DNA of 64,000 bases from Delphinapterus leucas (taxonomy: Eukaryota > Chordata > Mammalia > Artiodactyla > Monodontidae), in the NCBI RefSeq assembly GCF_002288925.2, contig NW_022098072.1, positions 19,268,326 through 19,332,325 of the forward strand. Direction: 5' to 3'. The translations under genes were made by a program, and so were the position numbers. Under the pieces are notes generated by a model. The model did no database searches, was not told the origin of the DNA, and worked only from the letters and a program-made list of their open reading frames with translations. Numbering within the stretch: position 1 is the first letter of the stretch; each line of letters opens with the position of its first letter. Positions 11,801-25,074 of this stretch are shown piece after piece.

Positions 11801-12700
11801 CTGACTCCCATAAAGCAAATGTGTGGAAAACGGATTTTTTCCGGCCCCCGGGAAAAAAATTCATTGTACCCCACCCCCACCCCGCCTTCTCTCAGGAGCC
11901 CTCCTTCCATCATTCACAGGTTCTTGAACAGAAATTATAGTTTTGCCTCAGCTCATCCATCCAATGACAACTGTGAGACCAATTCTCTCGAGTCCAGATG
12001 GTACACACACAAAAGCTTTCAGGAAAAATGAAGAACGGAGCTGAAGAAATAATAATGAGAAATCACTTGGCAAATCATCTATTTCATCATTTTATTCTCC
12101 CTGTGGTGTCTTGAGCGGCCGAGGCTGTTAGAGGAAGAAGAGCTTGGGGTTGGGGGTTGCTTCACAGAAGGCCTGAGCTGGGAGGGGTTAGTCCCTTTAA
12201 GGGAGCTTTTAAAGATTCCCCTTCCACTCCTGGGCAGGAGATGGAGGCGAGGGCTAATTCGGTAAATCCTAGCGTGGGTGAAACCCTACTTCATCCTCAC
12301 AGAAATGAATCTTCAGGCCACAAGAGTGCTACATCATTTGCCGTTTACATGTGGACCCTAAACGATCCTTTGCTTGGGAATAATGAAACTGGAAGAGTGG
12401 TAAAGTATATATACATTTTTCATGCTCCTATGATTTTCAGTCTTATTTCCATATCCTTTGTTTGTCCAGGTCCTTCCTTTTACGTTAGGTTTCAGGCAAG
12501 AGGGTCCCTTATGCTACAAGAGATTAGTAAAATTTTAAGTGGCCAGGAAAATTGGATTAAATATTTTTACAAACCTAAATAATGTTATAACATGTAACAC
12601 AATGGTCCATTTCATAAAATGTGACATTGTGCCGGAAAGAGGAACCACATTTTCAGACTTTGTGAAATAACAGTCAGCCATTAAAATAAGATTAAGTGAA
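11801..12700. other. Intergenic, no gene recognised
   Basis: An open frame of 141 codons at 12,157-12,582 has no recognisable domain and is taken as chance. Confidence 0.5.
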
Positions 12701-12833
12701 TTTTTTTTTTTTTTTTTTTTTTTGGCTGCACTGCACGGCGTGTGGGAAAACTTAGTCCCCCAACCTGGGATCGAACCTGCACCCCCTGCAGTGGAAGCAC
12801 AGTGTTTTAACCACTGGACCGCCAGGGAAGTCC
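12701..12833 (-). mobile_element. Short tRNA-derived SINE, reverse
   Basis: T-run of 23 at the left, 'ccgccagggaagtcc' at the right. Flanks 'ttaagtgaattt' and 'ctaggtgaattt' match as a target duplication. Confidence 0.85.
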
Positions 12834-12849
12834 TAAGGCTAGGTGAATT

Positions 12850-14632
12850 TAATAAGCTAGGTTGAAAAGGGATTTCTCTATTGAGAGCCATATCTATATA
12901 TATAGATCTTTGAGTTTTAAAAAAAAGTCCTCTCAACATTCTTTTACATATTTTTTTCTTTTTCAGATTTTAAGTGTAATATTTTAAGGCCCAATATAGA
13001 AAAATTTGGAAAATACAGAAAAGTATAGTAAAGAATATTAAAATTACTCATAGACCCCTAACCAGAAATAACCACTAATAATAAATTTTTTAGTATTTTC
13101 TTTTTGATTATGTATATACTTATGTATTTAGAGTTTGCTGGCTTATTTGTTTTGCTGAATTAGGAGCAAATGTGCATAAAGTTTTCTATCTTGTTTTTTC
13201 CACTCAATAGAAAACAGTAAAAAAAATTTAATCATAAAATTTGAGGCCACATGACAAGATTAATGAAATAATGGGGTGACCTGTGCAAGCGACCAGCTAG
13301 GGTTTCTGCAAGATCCAAATTCACCCAGGTCCTCCTGGCTTCAGTCTGGTGCACTGGTGGCATTTATTTGCTCCAAATATTGATGGGGGTGATTCAGGGT
13401 TCAGGGGTTGGCAGGGCTTCCAGGACCGCAGGGTCAATTTCTGGACTCTTTTGGAGCTAGGAGAACACTGGGTCTCTGCATCCCTGCTTTCCAAGAAGGG
13501 ATGCTCTGTCCCTTGTCCTCCCTCTACATTCCCCACACCCCAGAAGGCCTTTAGTGCAGCCTTATTAGAATTAGAAAAGGGGAGCTGATAAGGATGAGAG
13601 CCAATAGCATTGTATCTGAATTTGTGTTATCTCAGGACGTATTTTTGGCAGCCTTTACTCTATTTTTCTTTGTCATTACATGTTCTTCAAAAATATTATT
13701 CATAATGACTGTACAAAATTCTTTCTTATTGAATGTTTGTTCCTATTGTAGATAACCTCATAAACATCCTAACACACATGTTTTGTTTTCATTCCTGGTT
13801 ATTTCCTTAATGGTACATTCCTAGCTTGGATCTTGAAATAAACAGCCAAATTGTCATCTAGAAATGTACACTCACAACAGCAATGTGTGAGATTGCCAAA
13901 TCCACAAACCTTTGCTGAACGTGAGAATTATAATAGAAAAATATTTTTAAATTTCATAGGAAAAAAATCTCATTTGGACTTGCATTTTCACTATCAGTGA
14001 GATGAAGCAGTTTTCAGTTATTTATTAGCCATTTGGATTTTTCTTTTTATGAATTGTTCTGCATACATTTTGCATATCCACAGAAGTGACATGTGTCATG
14101 AGTGTGCTCAGGGTGAGGAGACAGTAGACTCAGATGTCATTTGGTTAGGTCACATAGAACCTACATATGGAAAGGATGCAGAAGTAAGTCAGTGCAGTCA
14201 GCCGGGCTTCAAAGCAGAGAGATCTACAGTATTTTCCAGGCTAGTCGGAACATGTTTTCAGACCCTGAAATCCTCCTTGGGGTGCACAATTGCAGACGAT
14301 AAAATCTAGGTGAATGAGGGTGAGATCAGTACTTCAGGAAGCTTACTGGTCTCTCTCAACACCCAGTCTTACATACTTGAGGCTAAAACAGTTCTGTACA
14401 TAAACTCTAAACAAGTACTACAGGCCACCACCACTGGACCTGGAGCACCTCTTCAATCTTGGAGTTATCATGCTTCCTGATTACAGGGTATGGTGCCCTG
14501 AGGCATGAACTGGGTCCTCTTAATCTCTTTCAGCCTCAAAGGAGAACACATCCTGGTTCAAGAACATTTTCAAAGTTAGAATATTTACTATAGGTCTTAG
14601 TTGTCCACATACCTGTGGGTGTCAAACTAATA
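12850..14632. other. Intergenic, probably old L1-derived DNA
   Basis: 13,600-14,060 carries reverse-oriented L1-like phrases ('ttgtagataacctcataaac'). The remainder is unclassified, with no gene seen. Confidence 0.4.
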
Positions 14633-14967
14633 CTTTTTTTAAAAAAATATATTTATTTATTTATTTTTGGCTGCATTGGGTCTTCGTTGCTGCGCAAGGG
14701 CTTTCTCTAGTTGCGGTGAACGGGGGCTACTCTGCATCACGGTGCGTGCGCTTCTCACTACGGTGGCTTCTCTTGTTTTGGAGCATGGGCTCTAGGCGCG
14801 TGGGCTCCATAGTTGTGGTCTGTGGGCTCTAGAGCGCAGGCTCAGTAGTTGTGGTGCACGGGCTTAGTTGCTCTGCAGCATGTGGGAGCTTCGCAGACCA
14901 GGGCTCAAACCCATGTCCCCTGCATTGGCAGGCGGATTCTTAACCACTGCGCCACCAGGGAAGTCCC
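14633..14967 (-). mobile_element. Long tRNA-derived SINE, reverse
   Basis: T-rich ATTT tail at the left, 'gcgccaccagggaagtccc' at the right. Flanking 'aactaata' and 'taataagt' suggest the duplication. Confidence 0.85.
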
Positions 14968-15204
14968 TAATAAGTTCTTGAACCAGCGAAAAGCCTCTTC
15001 CTGTTGTGTTCTTATGTATTGTAAGAACTCTTTACATATTAAGAAACATTGGCTCATTAGAGATTTGAGTGAGGCTTTTGCTCATATGCTTATATCTGAC
15101 CAGAGTCAAATTAAGTATAAGGACAGCCAGACAGTGCCACGTGTACCAATCTACAAGGGACCCTACAGCATCATCAGAAGTGAAATGAGGAAGAAAATAT
15201 TTTC

Positions 15205-15462
15205 TTTTTTTTTTAAGATTTTTGTTTATTTTATTTATTTATCTTTGGCTGTGTTGAGTTTTTAGTTGCAGCACGCAGGCTCCTCGTTGCCGTGTGCGGG
15301 CCTCTCTCTAGATGTGGCGTGCGGGTTTTCTCTTCTTTTGTTCAGACGTGCAGGCTTAGTTGCCCCACGGCATGTGGGATCTTAGTTCCCTGACCAGGGA
15401 TTGAACCCGCGTCCCCTGCATTGTAAGGCGGATTCTTTACCACTGGACCACCAGGGAAGTCA
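15205..15462 (-). mobile_element. tRNA-derived SINE, reverse
   Basis: Ends 'ggaccaccagggaagtcac'. Flanks 'gaaaatattt' and 'gaaaatcttt' match. Confidence 0.85.
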
Positions 15463-15706
15463 CGAAAATCTTTAAAAGTCTTTAAAACCATCCTCTCCAG
15501 AGAATTCCATATGTGGTTAGAAGCAATATTTGATATACACTTGGGGAAGTACTTGAATGAAGTAATATCCAAACTGTTAACCTGTTTTCTTGCTTGTTTT
15601 GTTTTGCCGGTTAATTTGCTTAAGATAACGGAGGACACGTTGAATGGTGCTGCCATTCCTCTCTCTTCTTTAAATTTCTCAAACTCTCCTCTAAAGAAAG
15701 GTAGAA

Positions 15707-15826
15707 GGGAATTCGCCAGTGGTCCAGTGGTTAGGACTCCACGCTTCCACCGCAGGGGGCACGGATTCAATCCCTAGTCAGGGCACTAACTTTCTACATG
15801 CCACATGACGTGGCCAAAAAAAAAAA
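15707..15826 (+). mobile_element. Short tRNA-derived SINE
   Basis: Flanked by a perfect 'aaaggtagaa' duplication (15,697-15,706 and from 15,824). Confidence 0.85.
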
Positions 15827-15833
15827 GGTAGAA

Positions 15834-16575
15834 ATATTTTAAAATATTGAAGGTACAACAATTAGTTACCGTACCCAGGGTACCCAAATGTCTTGGTTAC
15901 TTTTTACTTATTCTTAGCCCTTTTTTTCTGCCCCAACATGCTAGAGGATGATAGCAACCTACATTAGCATCAATATCTCTGGACAGCAGCAATTCCCAGG
16001 GGAGTCATTGGGAGCACAGGTCTGCCGGGAAATCAGACCCTTCAGAGGGGGTGTGGTTTGAAAGAGTTTCCTAGAGTTTAGAATCACTAGTGATGGCATT
16101 ATAGCTTTATTAATTAGCAATAAAGGGTGTAGCATAAGTTGTAAAGCGTTAATCAGTAAAAAGCACACATATGACACAATGAGTAAACAAATAATTTAAA
16201 ATAATTAGTATTTATTCCCTGACTGTGTACCTGCCATCGCAAATAAGGAAGTTCAGAATATAGTGCTTAATCTGCAATTTTTTCCCTTTAATTGCATCTG
16301 CCACCTTTTGTTAATTTGAAGCAAATTAAACCCTGAAGGCAGCATCCAAAAGTAAGAAGACTAAGCAGATTTCACTTTTCGGCAAAAATTATACAACAGC
16401 TTCCCCATCTTCAAAACGGTGAGTCATTCTTTTCCAGATGTGATAAACTATTTTCTGTTTCAATAGCATGCCCCAAGAAGTGACACGGTGATGCCAAGGA
16501 TATGACAACCAACTCCCTTCTGCATGCTGGGCTACATAAGCTACATGAAACCCTTATCTCTTTGGGGTTCTATAC
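15834..16575. other. Intergenic, no feature recognised
   Basis: No gene or clear repeat seen. Confidence 0.45.
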
Positions 16576-17450
16576 CAGTGCTGTCCAATATAATTATAAT
16601 GCAAGCCACATATTTTAAATGTTCAATTTTCTAGTAGCCACATTAAAAAAGTAAAAAGAAACAGGTAAAATTAATTTTGGTAAGGTATTCTATTTGACCC
16701 AATATATCCAAAATATTATCATTTCATCATGTACTCAATATTAAACAATTATTGATGAGATCATTTATATTCTTTTTAGCTTCCATATTAGTTATCTATT
16801 GCAGCATAATAAATTACTACCAACTTAGTAACTGACAAGAACACATTTATTATCTCATTGTTTCTGTGTGTCAGGAATCTAGGCATGACTTAGTGGATTC
16901 TCTGCTTCCAGGTCTCTCAATCAACAAGGCTGCAATCAAGGTATCAACCAGGGACAGGGTCTCATCTAAGGCTCAACTGGGGAAGAACACTTCCAAACTC
17001 ACATAGTTGTCGGCAGGATTCAGTTCTTAGTGACAGTCAAACTAAGGGGTTCACCTTGCTGCTGGCTGTCAGCTGGAACCCATTCTCAGTTCTTTGCCAC
17101 GTGGGTCTCTCCATATGGTGGGTTACTTCATCAGAGCCAGCAAACAAGAGTCAATAGAGTCTACCAGCAAGATGGAAATTACAATCTATGTCATATAATT
17201 GTGGAAGTGGCATCCCATCACCTTTGCCATATTCTGTTGGGTAGAAGGAAGTCACAGGTCCCACCCACATTCAAAGATTCCAAGAAGGTGTGAGGCAAGG
17301 ATTATTGGGAGCCATCCTAGAAACTGTCCACCACAGTACTATCTTTGAGATCCACTGTGTATTTTCCACTTACAATACCTCTCAAGTCAGATCAACCACA
17401 TTTCGAGTACTCAGTAGCCACTGACTAGTGGCTACCATATTGGACAGCAG
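16576..17450 (+). mobile_element. hAT-type nonautonomous DNA transposon, interrupted by another repeat
   Basis: Terminal inverted repeats CAGTGCTGTCCAATA (left) and TATTGGACAGCA (right) are complementary. The body is typical of the Charlie-like short fossils ('tctagtagccacattaaaaa'). A second old repeat occupies about 16,790-17,333 ('gttatctattgcagcataat'). Confidence 0.75.
16790..17333. mobile_element. Old interspersed repeat nested in the hAT fossil
   Basis: Text of the widespread 'ctattgctgcataacaaatt' type mammalian repeat. Family name not certain. Confidence 0.5.
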
Positions 17451-17613
17451 TATTCTGTAACAGCTTAAGCCCATACATCTGGGAATTACAGGATACCTGA
17501 AAACCGGTGTAAGCAATCATGTGTTTATATGGACAACTTAAACTCAAAAGAATTGAAAGTATAAAATATAGAAGGTTAAAAACATTTTGTTACTTTTAAT
17601 AGGTAAAGAACTT

Positions 17614-17808
17614 GGGACTTCCCTGGTGGTCCGGTGGTTAAGACTCCACGCTCCCAATATAGGGGGCTCGGGTTGCATCCCTGGTCAGGGAACTAGATCC
17701 TGCGTGCCACAACTAAGAGTTAGCATGCCACAACTAAAAACAAAAAAAGATCCCATGTGCTGCAACTAAGACCCGGCGCAGACAAATAAATAAATATTGA
17801 AAAAAAAA
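17614..17808 (+). mobile_element. tRNA-derived SINE (CHR-2/Bov-tA-like)
   Basis: Head 'gggacttccctggtggtccg', tail of AAAT units. Confidence 0.85.
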
Positions 17809-18223
17809 CTCTTATTACTATCATTTTAAATCTGGATCCTCAAAGCAACTAAGGCCAGGAAAACAGTCTTGCATTTGTTTTTACAATTTTATATTATCCT
17901 TCGCACTTCCCCTGGCTTACTGGCAAGTCCTATAGGCTGAGAGAAAGAGCTAAACAAAGGCAATTTACAGAAGGGTTAGGTAACCATAATATCAGAGGGC
18001 TCCCAGAAAGATATCTTGGTGAGTAATCTTATACTTTTCCCCTGCTTGATTCCTAGCAGGACCACTTTAGCCAGTCAAAACAAAGAATCGATCCTTGCAT
18101 AATATTTTACCAGAAATAGGAGGCTCAGAGGAGGGATGAAGATGGGGATAGTTTCCAAGCAATTCTCCAGTTTCCCACTTGACCCCTGTGCGAGGCAGCC
18201 CTGTGTGAAGAGGAGCTGATCCC

Positions 18224-18812
18224 TGATAAATTAATTAAACAGGGAGGCCATTAGACTGAGGTGGCTCTCTGCCTTGGCAGCCTACATAAAAGCACACCCA
18301 AACCTAAGCCTGTCACTGCCTCAAGATTATGAAATTGAAACGGAAGGACAGCCCATCACAAACAGCCAAATAGGCTTTCCCAAATAAGGCAAACACTTAA
18401 GCTCTATAGCCAATCAAAAAACTTCTTTGCGGGCTTCCCTGGTGGCACAGTGGTTGAGAGTCCGCCTGCCGATGCAGGGGACACGGGTTCGTGCCCCGGT
18501 CTGGGAAGATCCCACATGACACGGAGCGGCTGCGCCCGTGAGCCATGGCCGCTGAGCCTGCGAGTCCGGAGCCTGTGCTCCGCAATGGGAGAGGCCACAA
18601 CAGTGAAAGGCCCGCGTACCGCAAAAAAAAAAAAAAAAAAAGCTTAAAAAACTTCTTTGCTTTGCTTCCGCATCTGTTCTCTAAAAGTCTTGCCCCAGCC
18701 CCTATCAGTGGATCTCTCTTAACCACTTCCAGTTTGGTGTTGCCCAATTGGAATGGATGTTTGCTGAAGTAAACTCTTCACAATTTTAATGTGCCTCAGT
18801 TTATCTGTAGCA
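18224..18812 (+). mobile_element. Probable solo LTR interrupted by a CHR-1 SINE
   Basis: Begins TGATAAATTAATTAAAC and ends CTGTAGCA, with flanking tccc and accc (3 of 4 bases). It holds a TATA-like 'acataaaag'. No internal retroviral genes adjoin it. Family not identified. Confidence 0.45.
18431..18645 (+). mobile_element. CHR-1-type SINE
   Basis: Full-length copy. Perfect target duplication 'aaaaaacttctttgc' on both sides (to 18,430 and to 18,660). Confidence 0.95.
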
Positions 18813-19979
18813 ACCCCGAGCATGAGCTGGTAGAGGAGTTTGCAGATGGACTGTTTTTTTTACTAAAGCCTAGGCATCCCACATGCAAGCCAATGGGCTC
18901 ACTCTAGCTCCTCCGAGCTCTTCGTGCCACACAGCACTCAGTTCAAGTGTTCACTCTATATGCAAATGTGCACTTGTTTCAGCTGTTCACATGATATGTT
19001 CATGCATCTGTTCTCATGTCTCCCTCTGTCACCTCTCTAAAGACAGCCCCAAACCTACCCTGACTTCTTGTGGGAATTTCCAGTCCTACCTCCCCAACTG
19101 CCTCCTGGATATTTCACTCTGAATATTCCCATTTCATTTTCAGCCCAACATATCTATCAGCAAATGTCGAACGTTAAATGCCCCTCCATGGGCTACACAG
19201 CCTCAGCAGGGGCTGGAGGCATTCTGCAGAGCCAAAGGCAAGGTGGGGAGGTGGGCATCGAAAGCCATATAGCAGCACTGCCCGGGTCAGGGCTGTTTCC
19301 ACACAATAAATAGATCCTATGAATTTTAAAGAGTTTAATCTTCTCAATATACATAATCATATAGGTAGACAGGAATGAATCAGAGTTATTTTCCCTTTCT
19401 ATGTCCCAGAAAGCCCTTGACTCTGGAAGGGGAAGTATTTCCATTAGTGTGCCTCAGTGCGACCCTAGGTAATCCCTGCCCGCATCAAACACCAAGGCTA
19501 CAGGGGTATCCCCAGTCCTGGGGAAATGGAGTAAAAACCTCCCAAGTCATGGTTCCCCCGGTGACCATAACTGGTAGTACAAAATCATCCTAAATCTTCA
19601 TCAGTGACTCACAGTCAGATGAAATATAAGATTCATAAAATGTATACTGGAGCCCAGGGCGGAGAAATGATAGCGCCTAATTTGACTTTATGTGACTTGT
19701 AGGTAATGAATGGGAAGGATAGCATACTTACACAAATGTCCCCTTACTCATTAAATTCTTGTAGTAGAAAGAGTAACATCATTTTACGAATCATATAAAA
19801 CAAAGAGTATCATGATGGTATGACACCATCATTCTCTCCTACTCACCTTTTACCAAACAATTCTGAGGCTAAGATTTCATCATCATCAAGATCTGAGCTA
19901 ATATATATATTTTTAAATTGAAGTATAGTTCATTTACTGAGCTAATATATTTGTAATAAACAAAATTCCAGACCCGGGG
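18813..19979. other. Intergenic, no feature recognised
   Basis: No gene or clear repeat seen. Short open frames carry no domain. Confidence 0.45.
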
Positions 19980-20825
19980 TGCTATAGACTGAATGTATCC
20001 CCCTAAAATTCATACTGTAGGAGAGGAAAAAAATTTTTCCCCATCATTCTAAGTTCTTGGCTGGGGCCCCTGTAACAAGACAGATTAACATGAAAAAAAT
20101 GAGTTTTTTAACATGTATACCTCATGTACACATGGGAGATACCCAGGGAAAAAATCGGTAACTCTCAGGGAGAGTTAGATTTTAAGCTTAGAATTCAGGC
20201 TTAAATATCATTTTTCAGGTAAAGCACAAAAAGAAAAGGTGTAGGGGAGGCCAGTTATGGGTTGGCGACCAGGAAAGTTTGGTGCCTTCTCCATTGCTGA
20301 GTCTTTAGTGATTTAGAGTCAACCTTTCCTTCCTGGTACAGAAAGGGAGTCACCCTTACAAATGGAGATTTCCTTTGTAAATACAAATTTCCCTTACACA
20401 AAGGGAAAAAGGGTAACTTCTACTCTGTTTTCAGAGGTTCTCCTGTGTCTGTTTCTCAAAATAATCCTTATGCCAAAGAGGCATATTTTGTGGTGGCATA
20501 TTCTGCCATCCTTCAATATGTTGAAACCTAATCTCCAACATGATGGTATTTGGAGATGGGGCCTAGGCAGTTGATTATGTGATTAGGGATTAGTGCCCTT
20601 ATAAAGAAACCCCAGAGAGCTCCCTCACCCCTTCTGCCATGGGAGGACTCAGTGAAGACTCAGTGAGAAGAGGACTGTTTATGAACCAGAAAGTAGGAGA
20701 AACTGAATCTGCTGGTGCTTTGATCTTGGACTTCCCAGCCTCCAGAACTGTTAGAAATAAATGTGTTGTTTATAAGCCACTCAGGCTATGGAATTCTGTT
20801 ACAGCAGCCAGAACTGAGTAAGACA
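19980..20825 (+). mobile_element. MLT1-type MaLR LTR, interrupted
   Basis: Left part TGCTATAGACTGAATG and right part 'tgttgaaacctaatctcc' to 'cttcccagcctccagaactg' and '...gagtaagaca' are the two ends of an MLT1-like LTR. About 490 bases of another repeat split it. Confidence 0.75.
20027..20515 (+). mobile_element. LTR-like repeat nested in the MLT1 element (copy 1 of 3)
   Basis: Shares a body ('acccttacaaatggagattt', 'atgccaaagaggcatatttt') with 34,280-34,795 and, reversed, with 38,165-38,615. Because it splits a known element at 'aattcata/atatgttg', its ends can be judged. Family name not known to me. Confidence 0.6.
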
Positions 20826-20976
20826 AGGTGTAGGCACATCTAGACGTGCCCTTAGACCCAAATTAGGGGGACGTTAGACCCAGCCTTCGCACCTGAGCCT
20901 CTAGGATGCATCCACTCTGTAACTAATGCCAAATGCTTCTCCACATCTCTTACCCTCTGTCTTCAAAACAAAGGCA

Positions 20977-21299
20977 GGGGACTTCCCTGGTGGTGCAGTG
21001 GTTAAGAATCCACCTGCCAATGCAGGGGACGATCGCTCATCCGGGAAGATCCCACATGCCGCAGAGCAACTAAGCCCGTGTGCCATAGCTACTGAGACTG
21101 CGCTCTTGAGCCCACGAGCCACAACTACTGAAGCCTGTGCTCCACAACAAGAGAAGCCACCGCAATGAGAAGCCCACGCACCGCAACGAAGAGTAGCCCC
21201 CGCTCACCGCAACTAGAGAAAAGTCCGCGTGGAGCAAGGAAGACCCAACGCAGCCAAACATACATACATACATACATACATAAATTTATTAAAAAGAAA
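20977..21299 (+). mobile_element. Long tRNA-derived SINE
   Basis: Ends in (ACAT)n. Target duplication 'aaaacaaaggcag' on both sides. Confidence 0.9.
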
Positions 21300-21929
21300 A
21301 AAACAAAGGCAGATGGTTGGTGGTTTGGGCCACCGCCGAAGTGGAAGATGGACATTGCCTTGGGCTGTGGGAAGAATGTGAATGGCACAACCACTTAGGT
21401 AAGAGAAAAACTGAATTAATTAACTTGTCAATCCTTCCCTGAGATATGCGAATGCAGTAGGTTCTCACATGATGGATTACAATTTCTCTGGTGTCAGAAG
21501 CTGCTTCTCTTCATATTTGTAGTTTGCAATTCTGGAGGGTCTTATGACCGTCCGGAGGGTCATGGAGGGTGGTATTCAACACAGTTGCCCACAGCTGCTG
21601 AGGAACATCTTGCAATATGAAATATAAATTTTCATACACATAAACTTGCTGTAACATGCATGAAACATGATGTCAATTCTTTACAATGGAAACAAGATGG
21701 ATACTGAACACAAGAATTTAAATTGCTTTGCTTTTACTAAACTATTAAATAGTATTTAAATACTTAAAAAATAAGTTCAAGATGTTAGCTTTAAAGAATT
21801 TTGATTTAAAATATTGATATTCATTAATAATTTGCTCTTTTTAATTTTAGCAGATAATCTTGACTATTTTAGAAAGTTTTAAATACATATATTAAATAAC
21901 TTAAAATTTTGTATTGTTTGTATTAATTT

Positions 21930-22155
21930 TAATATACAGTTTAATGAGACACACTATTATGTATAAAACAGATAACCAACAAGAACCTACTGTAGAGCAC
22001 AGGGGACTATATTCAATATTTTGTAATAACCTGTAAGGGAAAAGTATCTGAAATAGAGTAAATAAATAAATAAATATAAAACCAAATCACTTTGCTATAC
22101 ACCTGAAACTAACAGAACGTAAATCAACTATACTTCAATTTAAAAAATAGATAAA
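21930..22155 (+). mobile_element. L1 3' end fragment
   Basis: Contains 'aaccaacaagaacctactgt' and 'cacctgaaactaacagaacg', the 3' end of an artiodactyl-lineage L1. Confidence 0.8.
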
Positions 22156-22186
22156 TATACAGCCTGCGTAGGCTATGTAACTGTAA

Positions 22187-22187
<1 letters not shown>

Positions 22188-22221
<34 letters not shown>
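22188..22221. repeat. (AC)n microsatellite
   Basis: About 16 uninterrupted AC units. Confidence 0.95.
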
Positions 22222-22225
<4 letters not shown>

Positions 22226-23251
22226 TTAATGAAAACCTATTTGAATACAACTATATTTTCATTTTTAATCCTCTAGTCCATTGCTAAAAAACTTGATAAC
22301 ATTATTAGTAATTTTGCTGAAGTGAAAGTACGAAAAATAGATTTACAGAAACACTTATAAATTATGTATGTCTTTTTTGTCTCACCCAGACATCAGTAGC
22401 CATCAACAGAACACTGACATGTGCACTAATAATTAGATTTAGTCAAATTTCACCCACTTCCTGTTGTATAAAAACCATCTCTTTAAACACGCTTTATTTT
22501 TGTCATTATGAAGGTATATTTATCAATGTAGGAGGTCAAAGCATACTTTATTTCTCAGCTGTTAGCTTGATTTATAGCTTTTAAATACTTAGACACTTGG
22601 AACGTGCCTCCATTTGAATGCTTGCCCTGCGTGTTAGTGACCTAGGATGAATCAGGTACCTGTTATCAATCCATCAGAATTAAGAGCAGTATCTGTCTAG
22701 CACCTTTACTCATAACTGAAATCCCTGCAGCCATTCAGAAATAAGAGAGCCCTTTTAAAAATGAAGCTATTCCTGAAAATTGTCCATTTATATTGCTGTC
22801 TTATGATAGGATGCCACGGACAGAAAAAGACCAGTGACATCTTTTGTAAAGTCATATGCAGAAGGGTCATATATCACAAAGCGACAAGAAAACCTCAGCA
22901 GGAGAAAGAAGGCAGATAAACTGAAGGAGACATTTTAACTGTTGTTGAAAGGACCGTACCAATGAGCCCATAATAGATAGGAAGGTGAGATTTTGTCAGA
23001 CTTAATCACCAGGGAAATGAGAAATCAGTCACTCTTAGAGACTGAAATATACTGTGGACAAGTTGGTAAGAAGCAACTTAAGAGAAAAAGGAATCAAGAT
23101 TTCTTGAGCACCCCCCAGGAGCCAGGGCCAGTGCTAAGCACCTAAGATACGCTGATGCCTTCAGCTACATGACACACCAGAGTTTTTAACAGGATTTAAT
23201 ACATTAAAGCTATAGAAGGGAGACTACTTAACCCTTAACGTAACCAAGCTA
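22222..23251. other. Intergenic, no feature recognised
   Basis: AT-rich, no gene or clear repeat seen. Confidence 0.45.
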
Positions 23252-23709
23252 TGTGCTCGTGTGCCCACGGCACAGAAAGGCAAACAGCAGCTGTTTGCAA
23301 CAAAGTAAGGGCTTACTGCAGGGCATCAAGCAAGGGAGTGGGAGACAAGCCTCAGATCCACTCCAGCTTGGTCTTTGAGGTGGGGGTGTTTTAAAGGGGA
23401 GGAACAGAGAAGCTCGGGTTAATCATCACCTCGTGATGGTTCTTAACCGTAGTTTCAGAGGTCAGGATACCTACTGTTGATGAGTCTCTGCTCTGGTGAT
23501 GCATGACCCAAGGGTCTGTGAGTTCATCTTGCCCTGGAGAAACAACCTGAGTCTGTGCATTAACAACGTTATCAACAACAGCAATTTTAGTCCTCTGACT
23601 CTGGTTTAGTGTTCAGCTAGCATAGGATTGGGGTCAGAGGGGACAAGACAGGGAATGAAGTTTTGGATAGAGAAGTTAATCATAAATTCAGCAGGGGAAT
23701 TCGGCTTTA
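23252..23709 (-). mobile_element. Solo LTR, reverse (same family as 39,036-40,201)
   Basis: Reverse complement matches the plus-strand copy at 39-40 kb through 'gaggcttgtctcccactccc' and 'TTTATGATTAAC'. Its poly(A) signal is altered (CAGTAAG). Bounds are approximate. Confidence 0.6.
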
Positions 23710-23749
23710 GAGGGTTGCATTAATGCCCGTAGGGCAAAGTTCAAACTTG

Positions 23750-24830
23750 TTAGTAAGCTGCTCCCCACCTGTGCCCACCTGGCCCTAATTAGCCACCCAG
23801 TCTCCCCCTCCCCCAGCATATTGCCCTTCTCACTCTCCCCAGCACACCAGCCATTTCATGCCTCTGTGGCCTTTGCACATGCTGTTCACGTGGCTGGGGG
23901 TGCCTTAATCCATTGGCAAACTGCCGCCCATCCTGCAAGCCTCAGCTTGAAACCGAGCAGGACCCTGTGGGGCTCCTGGCCATGGAAGCCTTTCTATGTC
24001 CCCTGTTTCTTGCTTGTAGGAAATAGGCTTCAGCCTCCATGACCTTCCCTGAGTTCCAAAGGGCAGGTTCAAACAGTTGCTAATCAGGGAAGGGAGGGGA
24101 TGCAGAGACAAGGGAGGAGCAGTGAGAAATAGTGAAGCCTTGGGACAGGATCCTGGTTCCCCCTCAAGGGACACACATGACAATATCTTTGAGCTCTTCT
24201 GCAGAGCTAAAACCCCCAACAAATGGAAGATGTTAACTCCCTGATGAAGCATTCTTCATTCCAGAGAGAAGGTCAGAGTTTGAGAACCACAGGTCCTCAG
24301 GAGACCAGCTGAGGACAGATTAAAGGAATGCAGGCCCTGCACACACCCTGATCCCAATCAGCAACCCCACCCTTGAACCATTGCTAGAAAACTCCTCACC
24401 AAATCCCCCCTGGGTTGGGACACACAGTTTTGAGGGCATGAGCCCACTGTGTCCCCCTTTGCCTGGCAAAGCAATAAAGCTATTCTTTTTTGTTTCACCC
24501 AAAATTCTATCTCCGAGATTCGATTCAGCACCAGTGCACAGAGGCCGAGTTTCAGCATCAAGCTCAAATGTCACCTTCTCTGTGATGTTTTATCAGATTC
24601 TTCCAGGCCCAGCAAGTTTATTTCCTCTGTTTCCATAAAACCCTCCACATCATCATACATATTAAAACATGTTGTGTTGCATTACGATGACCTCTCTTGG
24701 GTCTGTCTTCTCCAGACAGTAGTTCCTCATGGACGGTGCAGTATCCCAGCACCTGCACTATGCCTGGAACACAATAGGGATGTAATAAGTGCACACTGAC
24801 TGAAAGAATAATTGAATGAATGTACACAGG
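23750..24830 (+). mobile_element. LINE-2 3' end, split by a solo LTR
   Basis: Left half has 'ggcctttgcacatgctgttc'; right half has 'ctcaaatgtcaccttctctg' and 'tgcctggaacacaatagg'. These are adjacent in L2, so the LTR inserted between them. Confidence 0.7.
23948..24560 (+). mobile_element. Solo ERV1-type LTR, copy A
   Basis: TGAAACC...CATCA ends with a perfect 4-bp duplication AGCT (23,944-23,947 and 24,561-24,564), the size expected for gammaretrovirus-like elements. AATAAA lies at 24,473-24,478. No internal genes remain. Confidence 0.8.
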
Positions 24831-25074
24831 TACTATTTACTGAACAATGACATGTAAACAACAGGCATGAAAGCAGCTAACTAGAATATCTCAGAGTAGC
24901 TCACTTTTGTCTTAGTTCAATCTGCTGGATGAGATCTGGGCATTACCCTTCTTTCTTGGCAATATCTTTGAGACACAGGAAGCAAGTGAATGATTCAAAT
25001 GACACGACTTGCATCAACATATAATCTGCCAACAATAGATCACTTTAGACCGGGGCAGAACATTCAGCAGTGAT

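Noticed and set aside
23948..24574. Recurring frames such as LGDRILGETKKNSFIALPGKG at 24.4, 33.0 and 37.8 kb
   Set aside because: These are the same LTR family translated on one strand; frames end at LTR borders.
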